The notes: generated by a model from the letters alone, not told the origin. A stretch of 28,645 bases of DNA from an uncultured Oscillibacter sp. (GCA_900548505.1 URKI01000028.1:1-28645); one strand, 5' to 3'; counted from the stretch's first letter, positions 1 through 7,842 are shown. Numbers and translations are program-made.

Positions 1-42
1 CTCGACTAGTCGTCGGCAGCGTCAGATGTGTATAAGAGACAG
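1..42 (+). other. Nextera read-1 adapter with i5 index (artefact)
   Basis: Bases 10-23 read TCGTCGGCAGCGTC and 24-42 read AGATGTGTATAAGAGACAG, the Nextera read-1 adapter and Tn5 mosaic end. Bases 2-9 (TCGACTAG) sit where the i5 index lies and, from memory, match Nextera XT index S513. This is library-preparation sequence, not genome. Any protein translated across it is artificial. Confidence 0.98.
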
Positions 43-61
43 CTGGCAAAAGCGGCATCTG

Positions 62-91
62 AAAGCCGCCGGCATAAACAGGCGGCTTTTT
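62..91 (+). terminator. Rho-independent terminator of a lost upstream gene
   Basis: A 9-bp stem, AAAGCCGCC (62-70) with GGCGGCTTT (81-89), is followed by a T-run to 91. Only 19 genomic bases (43-61) precede it, so the gene it ends lies outside the contig. From 92 to 225 I see no convincing promoter for the next gene. Confidence 0.75.
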
Positions 92-225
92 GCATAATCA
101 ACACCGACCGGAAGTTTTGCCGCTGGCGGGAACGGCAGCCATTGGCAGCGGAGCGGGGCGGCACAGTCTGTCCGGCGGATACGGAGAAAATCTCATGACA
201 TGCTGCGGCTAAGGAGGAATTTTCG

Positions 226-1398
226 ATGGATAAGAACAAGGTGGATTACGGTCCCATGGAGTTTGCTACCCGGGCCATCAAGTACGGCGAAGGCCCCGAT
301 CCCGTAACCCATGCGCTGAACACGCCCATCTATGAGACCACTACATACGCCTATAACGAGACGGATGAATATGACCGCATGATCGGCGACGCTATGGCCT
401 GGAAGCCCGGCTGCCGGATCTACAGCCGCACCACCAACCCCACCACTTCTGCCATGGAAGAAAAGGCTGCCTCTCTGGAAAACGCCGAGGACGCCTGTGT
501 GGTCTCCTGCGGCATGGCGGCGGTGAGCCTGGCGCTGCTGACCCAGCTGAACGCCGGTGACCACGTCATCTGCTCCGATGATACGTTCGTGTGCACTGCC
601 AGCCTGTTTGAGGACATTCTCCCCTCCAAGGGCATCGAGACCGACCGGGTGGAGATCCTGGATCTGGAGAACATCAAGAAGGCTATGAAGCCTAACACCA
701 AGGTCATCTACCTGGAGGCGCTGTCCAATCCCCTTTTGAAGCTGGCAGATCTGCCCGCCATCGCGGCGCTGGCGCACGAGCACGGCTGCAAGTTCATCGT
801 GGATAATACGTTCCTCTCTCCCTTTATCCTGCGGCCGCTGGATCACGGCGCGGATATCGTGCTCCACTCCGGCACCAAGTACTATGTGGGCCATGGCGAC
901 GCTCTGTGCGGCATCGTGGCCGGCAAGAAAGAGGACATGGACCGAATCCGCTATTACAACGACAACCTGGGCACCCACATCAGCCCCTTCGATTCCTGGC
1001 TGGCCCTGCGGGGCGTGCGCACGCTGCCGCTGCGGCTTGCAAAGCAGTCTGAAAACGCCCTGACGCTGGCCAAGTGGCTGGAGGCAAGACCCGAGGTGGA
1101 GTTTGTGCTGTATCCGGGCCTGGAGAGCCACAAGCAGCATGAACTGGCCAGGAAACTGTTTGTGGGCGACCACTTCGGCGGTATGCTGTGCTTCCATCTT
1201 AAGGGCGGCTACGAGGAGATGAAGAAATTCGCCGACAGCGTCCGCATCCCGCCCATCGCCACCAGCCTGGGCGACGTGGTGACGCTGATCTATCCCAAGA
1301 AGCCCTATGACAACCTGATCCGTCTGTCCGTGGGCTGCGAGGACGTACGGGACCTGATGGCGGACTTTGACCAGGCATTTGAGAACATGAAGAAGTAA
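226..1398 (+). CDS. Cys/Met-metabolism PLP enzyme (methionine gamma-lyase / cystathionine synthase family)
   Basis: 390 aa, the usual length for the Cys/Met fold-type I PLP enzymes, which cleave or build C-S bonds in methionine, homocysteine or cystathionine in the cytoplasm. Visible motifs: YSRTTNPT (66-73), SCGMAA (94-99), VDNTF (192-196), and HSGTK with the PLP lysine at K218. Y66, F121, C123 and K218 are spaced exactly like Y59, Y114, C116 and K211 of Pseudomonas methionine gamma-lyase, so the family's catalytic tyrosine is phenylalanine here while the MGL-specific cysteine is kept. The start is fixed by AAGGAGG at 211-217, 8 bases before ATG. The AGCS symporter gene follows after 37 bp, probably in the same operon, suggesting import plus breakdown of an amino acid. 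The substrate cannot be named; with F121 true gamma-elimination is uncertain. Confidence 0.88.
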   Translation: MDKNKVDYGPMEFATRAIKYGEGPDPVTHALNTPIYETTTYAYNETDEYDRMIGDAMAWKPGCRIYSRTTNPTTSAMEEKAASLENAEDACVVSCGMAAVSLALLTQLNAGDHVICSDDTFVCTASLFEDILPSKGIETDRVEILDLENIKKAMKPNTKVIYLEALSNPLLKLADLPAIAALAHEHGCKFIVDNTFLSPFILRPLDHGADIVLHSGTKYYVGHGDALCGIVAGKKEDMDRIRYYNDNLGTHISPFDSWLALRGVRTLPLRLAKQSENALTLAKWLEARPEVEFVLYPGLESHKQHELARKLFVGDHFGGMLCFHLKGGYEEMKKFADSVRIPPIATSLGDVVTLIYPKKPYDNLIRLSVGCEDVRDLMADFDQAFENMKK

Positions 1399-1435
1399 CG
1401 CCCGGGCAGTATGTTTTAGAGGAAGGGAGGCTTTT

Positions 1436-2908
1436 ATGGCGACGGCGATATCGGATTTTCTTGATGCGGCGGTAGGCTTTTTGTGGGGGACTCCGCTCAT
1501 TGTACTGGTCCTCGGGTCGGGGGCGCTCTTTACCCTCGGCACGGGCTTGTTCCAGTTCCGGCATTTTGGCTATTTCATGAAAAAGACCCTCGGTTCTCTG
1601 TTTGACAAGTCCGAGCACGATGCCGGCTCCGGGCATGTGAGTGCCTTCAATGCCATCGCCACGGCGGTGGGCGGCGCGGTAGGCGTGGGCAATATCGGCG
1701 GCGTGGCAACAGCCATTGCCGTGGGTGGCCCCGGCGCACTGTTCTGGCTGTGGGTGGCGGCGCTTCTGGGTATGGCGCTCAAGAGCGCGGAGGTTTCGCT
1801 TGCCTGCTATTATCGCAGCTACGACGAAGAGGGCCAGCCCTATGGCGGTCCCACCTACTACATCCAAAAGGGCATCGGCAGGATGCTGCCGGGGAAAATT
1901 TCCGGTATCGCCACGGTGCTGGCCGCCGTCTTCGGCGTGGGCTTTGCCAGCAACTTCTTCTCCGGCGTGCAGGCGTATACCATCGCGGAAGGGTTCACTG
2001 CAGCATTCCCGGTACCTATTCTGGTCTTTGGTGTTGTTTACAGCCTGGTGGTGTGGATCATCGTCTGGGGCGGCGGCAAGCGCGTGGTGGAGTTTGCCGG
2101 CAAGATCGTGCCTGCCATGATCGTTTTGTTCCTGGCGGCGGGACTTGGTGTGGTCATTATCAACATCCGCAATCTGCCTGAGGCCCTGGCGCTGATCTTC
2201 GGCAGTGCCTTCACTGGCACGGCTGCCGTGGGCGGCTTCTCCGGCGCGGCGACCTCCCTGGTGATCCAGCAGGGCATTGCCCGATCCGTATTCAGCAATG
2301 AAGCCGGCCAGGGGTCTTCCACCATGGTCCATTCCCAGGCCAAGGTGGAGCACCCGGTGCGGCAGGGCCTGTGGGGCATGTTCGAGGTGTTCGTGGATAC
2401 CATGTGCGTGTGCACGATCATGTCCCTGGCCATCATTATGAGTGGTGTTTGGAGCAGCGGCTCCGAGGGCGCAGCGCTGTCCGTCTCCGCCTTTGCCACC
2501 GCTTACGGCTCCCTGGGTGCCAAGTTCGTGGGCGTTGCCATTTTGCTCTTCGGCATTACCACCCAGACGGGCTGGTTCATGTACTACGACGTGCTGCTGC
2601 GCCACGCCCTCAAGGGCAACGTGGCCCTCAAGCACAAGATCCTCACGTTCTTCCGGGTCATTTACCCGCTGCCGGGCCTCATCACCATTTTCTACACGGT
2701 GCAAAACGGTCTGCCTACGGGCTTTGTCTGGAAGGTAACGGACTTCTTCTGCGCGGTACCGACCACGCTGAATATCATCTGCGTGGTGGCCATGAGCGGA
2801 CTGTACTTCAAACTGGTGAAGGACTACAAGGCCCGCTACATGGGTATCGGACAGGTGGACTCCAACTTCCGGCCGTTTTTTGAGGAGCCCCCTGTGGTCA
2901 AAAAGTGA
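1436..2908 (+). CDS. Sodium:alanine/glycine symporter, AGCS family
   Basis: 490 aa polytopic inner-membrane protein with about 10-11 hydrophobic segments. Members of the AGCS (AlsT/DagA) family import alanine, glycine or related small amino acids with sodium. The family signature is clear at residues 97-112 (GGPGALFWLWVAALLG), preceded by the conserved glycine-rich stretch around 79-96 and followed in the middle by NEAGQGSS. The N-terminus has the usual short segment before the first helix. GGGAGG at 1425-1430 precedes the ATG by 5 bases. The gene lies 37 bp after the PLP enzyme with no terminator between, so co-transcription is likely and the substrate may be an amino acid used by that enzyme; that link is inference. 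Length is within the family range and nothing looks broken. Confidence 0.95.
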   Translation: MATAISDFLDAAVGFLWGTPLIVLVLGSGALFTLGTGLFQFRHFGYFMKKTLGSLFDKSEHDAGSGHVSAFNAIATAVGGAVGVGNIGGVATAIAVGGPGALFWLWVAALLGMALKSAEVSLACYYRSYDEEGQPYGGPTYYIQKGIGRMLPGKISGIATVLAAVFGVGFASNFFSGVQAYTIAEGFTAAFPVPILVFGVVYSLVVWIIVWGGGKRVVEFAGKIVPAMIVLFLAAGLGVVIINIRNLPEALALIFGSAFTGTAAVGGFSGAATSLVIQQGIARSVFSNEAGQGSSTMVHSQAKVEHPVRQGLWGMFEVFVDTMCVCTIMSLAIIMSGVWSSGSEGAALSVSAFATAYGSLGAKFVGVAILLFGITTQTGWFMYYDVLLRHALKGNVALKHKILTFFRVIYPLPGLITIFYTVQNGLPTGFVWKVTDFFCAVPTTLNIICVVAMSGLYFKLVKDYKARYMGIGQVDSNFRPFFEEPPVVKK

Positions 2909-2925
2909 ATTGCGCTTCGGTGCAT

Positions 2926-2961
2926 AAAAAAGCAAGGGACACAGCATTTGCTGTGTCCCTT
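2926..2961. terminator. Bidirectional terminator between convergent genes
   Basis: A perfect 13-bp stem, AAGGGACACAGCA (2934-2946) and TGCTGTGTCCCTT (2949-2961), has a 2-base gap. The A-run at 2926-2931 gives a U-tract only on the minus strand, so it is a good terminator for the M20 operon and a weaker one for the symporter operon. Confidence 0.85.
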
Positions 2962-3012
2962 CCACATATATAATATATATGTATCATAGGCTCCCGGGCG
3001 GCGGCATCGTAC

Positions 3013-4182
3013 TTAGAAATCGTCCGGCAGAGACAAGATGGCGCTTGCCAGCCGCTTGGCCTGCGGCAGGAGGGAGGCAAGGTCGGCGTGCTCATGGGGA
3101 GAGTGCTGTCCCTCGCCCAGAACACCTGCGGCGCAGAGGGTGGGGATGCCCATGGAGGCGGTGTAGGCGCTGTCGGAGCAGCCGGCGCTGTAGGCAGTGC
3201 CGGGGCGTCCCAGCCCCAGGGCCTCACTGGCGTCCTGATAGAGCTTTGCCAGCGCTGCGGTTTTATCCAGCTCTTCCATGGCGGGGAAGCCCACCAGCGG
3301 TCCCAGGGTGCAGACGGTGCCCGGTGTCTCCACCCGGCCGCAGATCTCATGCAGGGCGTCCATGGCCTGGCGGTGATCCTGGTTGGTGCGAAAGCGGATA
3401 GCCACGGAGACCTCGCAGCGGTCAGGCACCACATTGGCGCTGGTGCCGCCGTGGATGATGCCGCAGTTGTAGGTGACGTGATTGGGGTCGGAGAGGGCAT
3501 GGATGGCCACGATCTTCTTGGCGGCCTCCAGCACGGCACTGGCGCCCTTTTCCGGCGCGGTGCCGGCGTGGCTGGCGATGCCCTGCACCCGCAGGGGCAG
3601 GATGCCGCCGCCTTTGCGGGCGGTGATGATCTCTCCGCCGGGCAGGCCGCTTTCCACGGTGAAAGCGGCGCCGCAGCCTAAGGCGTGCCGCTGCAGAAAG
3701 TCCACCGTCTGCCGCTGGGACAGGGTGTGGGCCGTCTCCTCGTCACTCAGCAGCACCAGACGAAGCTGACGGCGGTCATAGCCCGCGTGCAGCAGCGCCC
3801 GGATCACATACAGGGCGATCACCAGCCCGCCCTTGCAGTCGTGGACGCCGGGGCCGTACACCTGATCGCCCTCTACCCGCCAGGGCCCGCCGGGGAAACT
3901 GCCGGCAGGGTGGACCGTGTCCAGATGCCCCAGCAGCAAAACCGGCGGCAAGGATGCAGATGGCGTGCGGGCGGCCAGGCACAGTCCGGCATTCTGAGGC
4001 TGGAATTTCTCCGTCTCCATGCCCAGGGCATCGCAGTAGGTATCCAGGTGGCTGGCAAGGCGGCTGACCGCCGCCGCGTCGGCGCTGGGCGTCTCCAGCC
4101 GCACGATGGTCTCCCACAGCCGCAGCATTTCCTCCCGGCAGCTGTCCAGATAGGAGAGGACGGATTCACGCATGGTCGCCAT
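3013..4182 (-). CDS. M20 family metallopeptidase (glutamate carboxypeptidase-like), downstream copy
   Basis: 389 aa cytoplasmic zinc hydrolase, no signal peptide. By comparison with carboxypeptidase G2 the metal/catalytic set is present: H86 and D88 in GHLDTVHP, D115 in VHDCKGG, E148-E149 in SDEET, E177 in ESG and H360 in GQHSP. The dimerisation domain is about 190-300, with SHAG at 204-207. Such enzymes remove a C-terminal amino acid from short peptides or hydrolyse N-acyl amino acids; the exact substrate is not readable. ATG at 4182 is chosen over the ATG three codons later because AAGGAGG (about 4190-4196) is correctly spaced from it. That ribosome site overlaps the stop of the upstream paralogue, 11 bp away, so the two are probably translationally coupled. 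By eye roughly two-thirds of residues match the neighbour. Confidence 0.92.
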   Translation of the reverse strand: MATMRESVLSYLDSCREEMLRLWETIVRLETPSADAAAVSRLASHLDTYCDALGMETEKFQPQNAGLCLAARTPSASLPPVLLLGHLDTVHPAGSFPGGPWRVEGDQVYGPGVHDCKGGLVIALYVIRALLHAGYDRRQLRLVLLSDEETAHTLSQRQTVDFLQRHALGCGAAFTVESGLPGGEIITARKGGGILPLRVQGIASHAGTAPEKGASAVLEAAKKIVAIHALSDPNHVTYNCGIIHGGTSANVVPDRCEVSVAIRFRTNQDHRQAMDALHEICGRVETPGTVCTLGPLVGFPAMEELDKTAALAKLYQDASEALGLGRPGTAYSAGCSDSAYTASMGIPTLCAAGVLGEGQHSPHEHADLASLLPQAKRLASAILSLPDDF

Positions 4183-4193
4183 GGGGCACCTCC

Positions 4194-5360
4194 TTAAAAG
4201 CTGTCGGGCAGAGCCAGGATGGCGGCGGTGAGCCGCTTGGCCTGAGAGAGCAGGGAGGAGATGGAGGCGTGCTCATTGGGGGAGTGCTGCCCCTCGCCCA
4301 GAACGCCCACGGCGCAGAGGGTGGGGATGCCCATGGAGGTGGTGTAGGCGCTGTCGGAGCAGCCGGCGGTGCCCACGGTGCCGGGCCGGCCCAGACCCAG
4401 GGCTTCGCTGGCGTCGCCGTAGACTTTCACCAGCTCCGCGGTCCGGGGCAGCTCCTCCATGGCGGGGAAGCCCATGAGGGGCCCCAGAGTGCAGCGGGTG
4501 TGGGGGGTCTCCACCTTGTTGCAGATGGCGCGCACCTTTTCCATGGCGGCATCCCGCTCCTGGTTGGAGTGGAACCGGATGCAGATATCCACACCGCAGG
4601 CGGCGGGGATGGTATTGACACTGGTGCCGCCGGAGATTTTGCCGCAGTTGAAGGTCACATGGTCGAAGTCCGTCAGGTCCTCGATGGCCACCACCTTGCG
4701 GGCAGCCTCCCGGATGGCGCTGGCGCCCTTTTCCGGGGCGGTGCCGCAGTGGCTGGCAATGCCCTCCACATCCAGGCGGATGACGCCGCCGCCCTTGCGG
4801 CGGGTGACCAGGGTGCCGTCCGGCAGGCCGCTTTCAAAGGTGAAGGCGGCGCCGCAGCCCTTGGCGTGGGACTCCAGGAAGTCCACGGCCGCCATGCGGG
4901 AAAGGGAGTGGCCGGTCTCCTCGTCGCTGACGGTCACCAGCTTGAGCTGGCGGCGGTCGTAGCCGGCGTGCTGCAATGCGCGGATCACATACAGGGCGAT
5001 CACCAGTCCGCCCTTGCAGTCGTGGACGCCGGGACCGTACACGGTGTCGCCCTCCACACGCCAGGGGCCGCCGGGGAAGCTGCCCACGGGATGGACCGTA
5101 TCCATGTGGCCCAGCAGCAGCACGGGCGGCAGCGCCTGGGGCGCCGTCCAGGCAGCCAGGCACGCACCGGCTCCCTCCGGGCGGAGCTTTTCCGTCTCCA
5201 TGCCCAGGGCACGGCAGTAGGTGTCCAGGTGGCTGGCCAGCAGGTCGATGGCGGCCGGGTCGGCACTGGGGGACTCCATTTTCACCAGCGTCTCCCACAA
5301 AAACAGCATCTCGTCGTGATACTGATCCAGATAATGCAGGGCGTTTTCCAATTGTGTCAT
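4194..5360 (-). CDS. M20 family metallopeptidase (glutamate carboxypeptidase-like), upstream copy
   Basis: 388 aa, first gene of a two-gene operon of tandem paralogues. All expected zinc and catalytic residues are visible: H85 and D87 in GHMDTVHP, D114 in VHDCKGG, E147-E148 in SDEET, E176 in ESG and H359 in GQHSP. No signal peptide, so cytoplasmic. The two copies share long identical blocks around the active site (for example GPGVHDCKGGLVIALYVIRA) but differ in the dimerisation-domain surface, which suggests an old tandem duplication followed by divergence, perhaps of substrate range. The ATG at 5360 has AAAGGAGC about 9 bases upstream; the ATG at 5367 is out of frame. A promoter with an extended -10 lies just upstream (5394-5422). 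Confidence 0.92.
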   Translation of the reverse strand: MTQLENALHYLDQYHDEMLFLWETLVKMESPSADPAAIDLLASHLDTYCRALGMETEKLRPEGAGACLAAWTAPQALPPVLLLGHMDTVHPVGSFPGGPWRVEGDTVYGPGVHDCKGGLVIALYVIRALQHAGYDRRQLKLVTVSDEETGHSLSRMAAVDFLESHAKGCGAAFTFESGLPDGTLVTRRKGGGVIRLDVEGIASHCGTAPEKGASAIREAARKVVAIEDLTDFDHVTFNCGKISGGTSVNTIPAACGVDICIRFHSNQERDAAMEKVRAICNKVETPHTRCTLGPLMGFPAMEELPRTAELVKVYGDASEALGLGRPGTVGTAGCSDSAYTTSMGIPTLCAVGVLGEGQHSPNEHASISSLLSQAKRLTAAILALPDSF

Positions 5361-5393
5361 TGCGCATTGCTCCTTTGCCGGAAATATGGTGCC

Positions 5394-5422
5394 ATTTTAG
5401 CACGGATCAGACGTCCTGTCAT
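5394..5422 (-). promoter_or_regulatory. Sigma-A promoter of the M20 operon
   Basis: On the minus strand ATGACA (5422-5417), 17-bp spacer, TAAAAT (5399-5394), with TGC directly before the -10 (extended -10). It ends 34 bp upstream of the ATG at 5360. Confidence 0.6.
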
Positions 5423-5440
5423 CCATGTTTTTCCTTTCGT

Positions 5441-5469
5441 TTGACGCTGGGGCACGCCTGTGATATAAT
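5441..5469 (+). promoter_or_regulatory. Strong sigma-A promoter of the cytidylate-kinase-like gene
   Basis: TTGACG (5441-5446), 17-bp spacer, perfect TATAAT (5464-5469), with TGA before the -10 (extended -10). It is divergent from the M20 promoter 19 bp away. The predicted leader is about 90 nt. Confidence 0.85.
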
Positions 5470-5567
5470 AAACACAACCACAAGAGGCGCGGATGCCCTG
5501 CCTGATGGTCGGGGCCGGGGCTGCCCCGTTCCGCCTGTGGCACAGAAAAGCAAAAGGGGGCAATACT

Positions 5568-6227
5568 ATGAAGACCATCATCACCATTGGACGGCAGTTC
5601 GGCAGCGGCGGCAAAGAGGTGGGAATCCGTGTCGCCAAGGAGCTGGGTATTCCGTTTTACGATAAGGAGCTGCTGCAGGAAGCAGCGAAGAAGAGCGGCC
5701 TTTGCGAGAAGATCTTTGAAAATTTTGACGAGCGTCCCAAGAGCCTGCTTTACTCCATCGCCATGGACTCTTACATGTTCGCACTGCCCGGCACCGGCGC
5801 CGGCGACTCGCTGGAGCAGCAGGTGTACCTGGCCACGTTCGACACCATCCGCCATCTGGCGGCTCAGGGACCCTGCGTCATCATCGGCCGCTGCGCGGAC
5901 TATGCCCTGGCGGACGATCCCAACCATCTGAGCATTTTCATCCATGCGCCCATGGACGTGCGCATCGAGCGGGTGGCCAAGCGCCAGCACGTGACGCCGG
6001 AGAAGGCCCGCCAGCTCATCCTCAAGACCGACAAGCGCCGCGCCTCTTACTATGAGTATTATTCCTCCCAGAAGTGGGGCGCTGTGGACAGCTATGATTT
6101 CTGCATCGACAGCAGCTATCTGGGCCTGGGCGGCACGGTGGAGCTGATCCAGACCATGGTGGCCCACAAGGAGCATCCCATCCCCAGCCCCACGGAGATC
6201 GATCCTACCCAGCAGCCGGAAGCGTGA
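5568..6227 (+). CDS. Cytidylate kinase-like family protein
   Basis: 219 aa. The N-terminus MKTIITIGRQFGSGG carries the GSGGK nucleotide-binding loop of the cytidylate kinase-like family, a relative of CMP kinase common in gut Clostridia and Bacteroidetes. A second block, VIIGRCADYAL (about 105-115), resembles the family's GRCA motif, and there is an Arg/Lys-rich lid-like stretch near 132-165. The family probably phosphorylates a nucleotide or nucleoside, but no substrate is established for this branch. An upstream in-frame ATG at 5493 is rejected: it lacks a ribosome site and conserved sequence, whereas AAGGGGG (5554-5560) lies 7 bases before 5568. It is a single-gene unit with its own strong promoter and terminator. 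Confidence 0.85.
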   Translation: MKTIITIGRQFGSGGKEVGIRVAKELGIPFYDKELLQEAAKKSGLCEKIFENFDERPKSLLYSIAMDSYMFALPGTGAGDSLEQQVYLATFDTIRHLAAQGPCVIIGRCADYALADDPNHLSIFIHAPMDVRIERVAKRQHVTPEKARQLILKTDKRRASYYEYYSSQKWGAVDSYDFCIDSSYLGLGGTVELIQTMVAHKEHPIPSPTEIDPTQQPEA

Positions 6228-6237
6228 TCAAAATGCC

Positions 6238-6272
6238 AAACGGCGGACTGCACAAGGCAGTCCGCCGTTTTT
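6238..6272. terminator. Bidirectional terminator
   Basis: An 11-bp stem, CGGCGGACTGC (6241-6251) and GCAGTCCGCCG (6257-6267), is flanked by AAA and a T-run. It serves the kinase-like gene on the plus strand and overlaps the TAA (6271-6273) of the convergent regulator gene. Confidence 0.9.
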
Positions 6273-6639
6273 ATGCGTCTTGCTGGGGGGTAAGCGGGCC
6301 GAAGACCTCCCGGAATTTTGCCTGGCTGTACGCTTCCACATCGGCACAGTAGCGGTCGTAGGCCGCAAGAAGCGCTGAGGCCTCCTCGGTCAGCACGGCG
6401 CCGCCGCCGTGGCTTCCGCCGATGGTGGAGGAGAGCAGCTTGCAGCCAAAGACCGACTCCGCCGTGCGGATGATGCGCCAGGCCTTGGAGTAGGCCATGC
6501 CCATGGAGGCGGCGGCGGAGCGCAGCGAGCGGCACTCGTCCACCTGATGCAGCAGTGTTGCGATGCCTGGGCCGAAGCAGCGCTGGTTATCGTCGGAATA
6601 GAGCCGGACGGTCAGCTTCAGATGCAGTTCCTTTTCCAT
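6271..6639 (-). CDS. ModE N-terminal-type winged-helix (LysR-like) regulator
   Basis: 122 aa, a single DNA-binding domain. It resembles the N-terminal domain of the molybdate regulator ModE: GPGIATLLHQVDE, then a helix-turn-helix at about 38-62 (RSLRSAAASMGMAYSKAWRII), then a Gly-rich wing (GGSHGGGAVLT, 74-84) and a final helix (LLAAYDRY). ModE's molybdate-binding MOP domain is absent, so ligand sensing is unknown; stand-alone ModE-N proteins occur in many Clostridia. ATG at 6639 is preceded by GGAGGAGGT with good spacing; a longer reading frame upstream has neither ribosome site nor conserved residues. Its promoter overlaps that of the divergent Fe-S aldo/keto reductase, which makes that operon the likeliest target besides itself (inference). 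Confidence 0.8.
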   Translation of the reverse strand: MEKELHLKLTVRLYSDDNQRCFGPGIATLLHQVDECRSLRSAAASMGMAYSKAWRIIRTAESVFGCKLLSSTIGGSHGGGAVLTEEASALLAAYDRYCADVEAYSQAKFREVFGPLTPQQDA

Positions 6640-6682
6640 GGCGGACCTCCTCCGCGCGGCCGCAAGGGGGCGGCGCGATGTG

Positions 6683-6698
6683 ATGATAAAGCTATCAT
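6683..6698. promoter_or_regulatory. Inverted repeat, candidate operator
   Basis: ATGATA (6683-6688), AAGC, TATCAT (6693-6698) is a perfect dyad covering the -10 (6694-6699) of the ModE-like gene. Its position suggests autorepression. No binding data can be read from sequence. Confidence 0.4.
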
Positions 6699-6722
6699 AA
6701 CACACCCCCGGCGCGGTTGCAA
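6694..6722 (-). promoter_or_regulatory. Promoter of the ModE-like regulator gene
   Basis: Minus strand: TTGCAA (6722-6717), 17-bp spacer, TATGAT (6699-6694). The -35 hexamer is a palindrome and is the same six bases used by the divergent promoter. Confidence 0.65.
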
Positions 6723-6744
6723 ACGGGGAGAAGTATGCTATAAT
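6717..6744 (+). promoter_or_regulatory. Promoter of the aldo/keto reductase operon
   Basis: TTGCAA (6717-6722), 16-bp spacer, perfect TATAAT (6739-6744) preceded by TGC (extended -10). It shares its -35 bases with the minus-strand promoter. Confidence 0.75.
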
Positions 6745-6802
6745 CAAAAAAAGACCTGTGGAAAAATCATCCGGCATCTGCCGGAAGAGGAGGATCAGAA
6801 CT

Positions 6803-7831
6803 ATGGAGAAAGTCAGACTGGGCCGCACGGAGCTGTATGTGACCAAGACTGCCTTCGGCGCGCTGCCCATCCAGCGCATTTCCAAGGCCGATGCGGTGAA
6901 GCTGGTACGCCGGGCCTACGAGGCAGGCATCAACTATTTCGATACAGCCAACATGTATACCGACAGCGAGGAGAAGCTGGGCGCGGCGCTGCACGATGTG
7001 CGGCAGAATGTGATCATCTCCACCAAGAGCGGCGGCACAGACAAAAAGACGGTGCTTGCCCATATTGAAGAGAGCCTGCGGCGGATGCAGACGGATTACA
7101 TCGACCTGTTCCAGTTCCATAACCCCGCCGTGCTGCCGGACCCTAACGACCCGGACGGCCCCTACGCCGCCGCACTGGAGATGCAGCAAAAGGGCTACAT
7201 CCGCCACATCGGCATTACGAACCACCGGCTCCATGTGGCCCGGGAGTCCATTGAATCCGGCGCCTTTGAGACCCTCCAGTTCCCCTTCTGCTATCTGGCC
7301 TCTGATCAGGACTACGACCTGGTGGAGCGCTGCCGCCAGGCGGACATGGGCTTCATCGCCATGAAGGGCCTCTCCGGCGGCCTTTTGAACAACGCCGAGG
7401 CCTGCTACGCCTTCATGCGCCAGTATGACAACGTGGTGCCCATCTGGGGCATCCAGCACGAGTGGGAGCTGGACCAGTGGCTGGAGCTGACGGAGCGCGA
7501 TCCCGGCATGACGCCGGAGCTGGAGGAGGTCATCCGCAAGGACCGCCAGGAGCTGGCGGGCGAGTTCTGCCGCAGCTGCGGCTACTGTCTGCCCTGCGCC
7601 GCCGGCATCGACATTCCCCAGGCGGCCCGCATGTCCGCCCTGCTGCGCCGCTCTCCCTATCAGCCCTATATGAGCGACGAGTGGCATGCCAAGATGCACA
7701 AGATCGAAGAGTGCGTCCACTGTGACGCCTGCAAGTCCCGCTGCCCCTATGGACTGGATACCCCGGCGCTGCTGCAGCGGATGCTGGCGGACTACGACGC
7801 GTTTTACGCTGTCCACCACAACGACAAATAA
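6803..7831 (+). CDS. Aldo/keto reductase with C-terminal 2x[4Fe-4S] ferredoxin domain
   Basis: 342 aa. Residues 1 to about 245 form an aldo/keto reductase barrel with the complete catalytic tetrad D47, Y52, K75 and H106. Residues 250-320 carry two cysteine clusters, C256/C259/C262/C265 and C304/C307/C310/C314, the last in CDACKSRCPYG, typical of paired [4Fe-4S] clusters. Such AKR-ferredoxin fusions are widespread in anaerobes, presumably linking electron carriers to NAD(P)H-dependent carbonyl chemistry; substrates are largely unknown. ATG at 6803 follows AGAGGAGGA and matches the family start (MEKVRLGRTE); an earlier ATG at 6758 only adds a non-conserved leader. It is first in an operon with the two small genes downstream, the next start being 11 bp after its stop. 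Confidence 0.92.
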   Translation: MEKVRLGRTELYVTKTAFGALPIQRISKADAVKLVRRAYEAGINYFDTANMYTDSEEKLGAALHDVRQNVIISTKSGGTDKKTVLAHIEESLRRMQTDYIDLFQFHNPAVLPDPNDPDGPYAAALEMQQKGYIRHIGITNHRLHVARESIESGAFETLQFPFCYLASDQDYDLVERCRQADMGFIAMKGLSGGLLNNAEACYAFMRQYDNVVPIWGIQHEWELDQWLELTERDPGMTPELEEVIRKDRQELAGEFCRSCGYCLPCAAGIDIPQAARMSALLRRSPYQPYMSDEWHAKMHKIEECVHCDACKSRCPYGLDTPALLQRMLADYDAFYAVHHNDK

Positions 7832-7842
7832 GGAGAACTTTC

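Noticed and set aside
1199..2965. 588-aa open frame antisense to the AGCS symporter
   Set aside because: Low-complexity His/Gln/Arg-rich translation typical of the opposite strand of a GC-rich gene; the sense protein is clear.
3013..5360. Tandem M20 genes as E. coli YgeY
   Set aside because: YgeY is M20 too, but motif context here is closer to carboxypeptidase G2; no symbol assigned.
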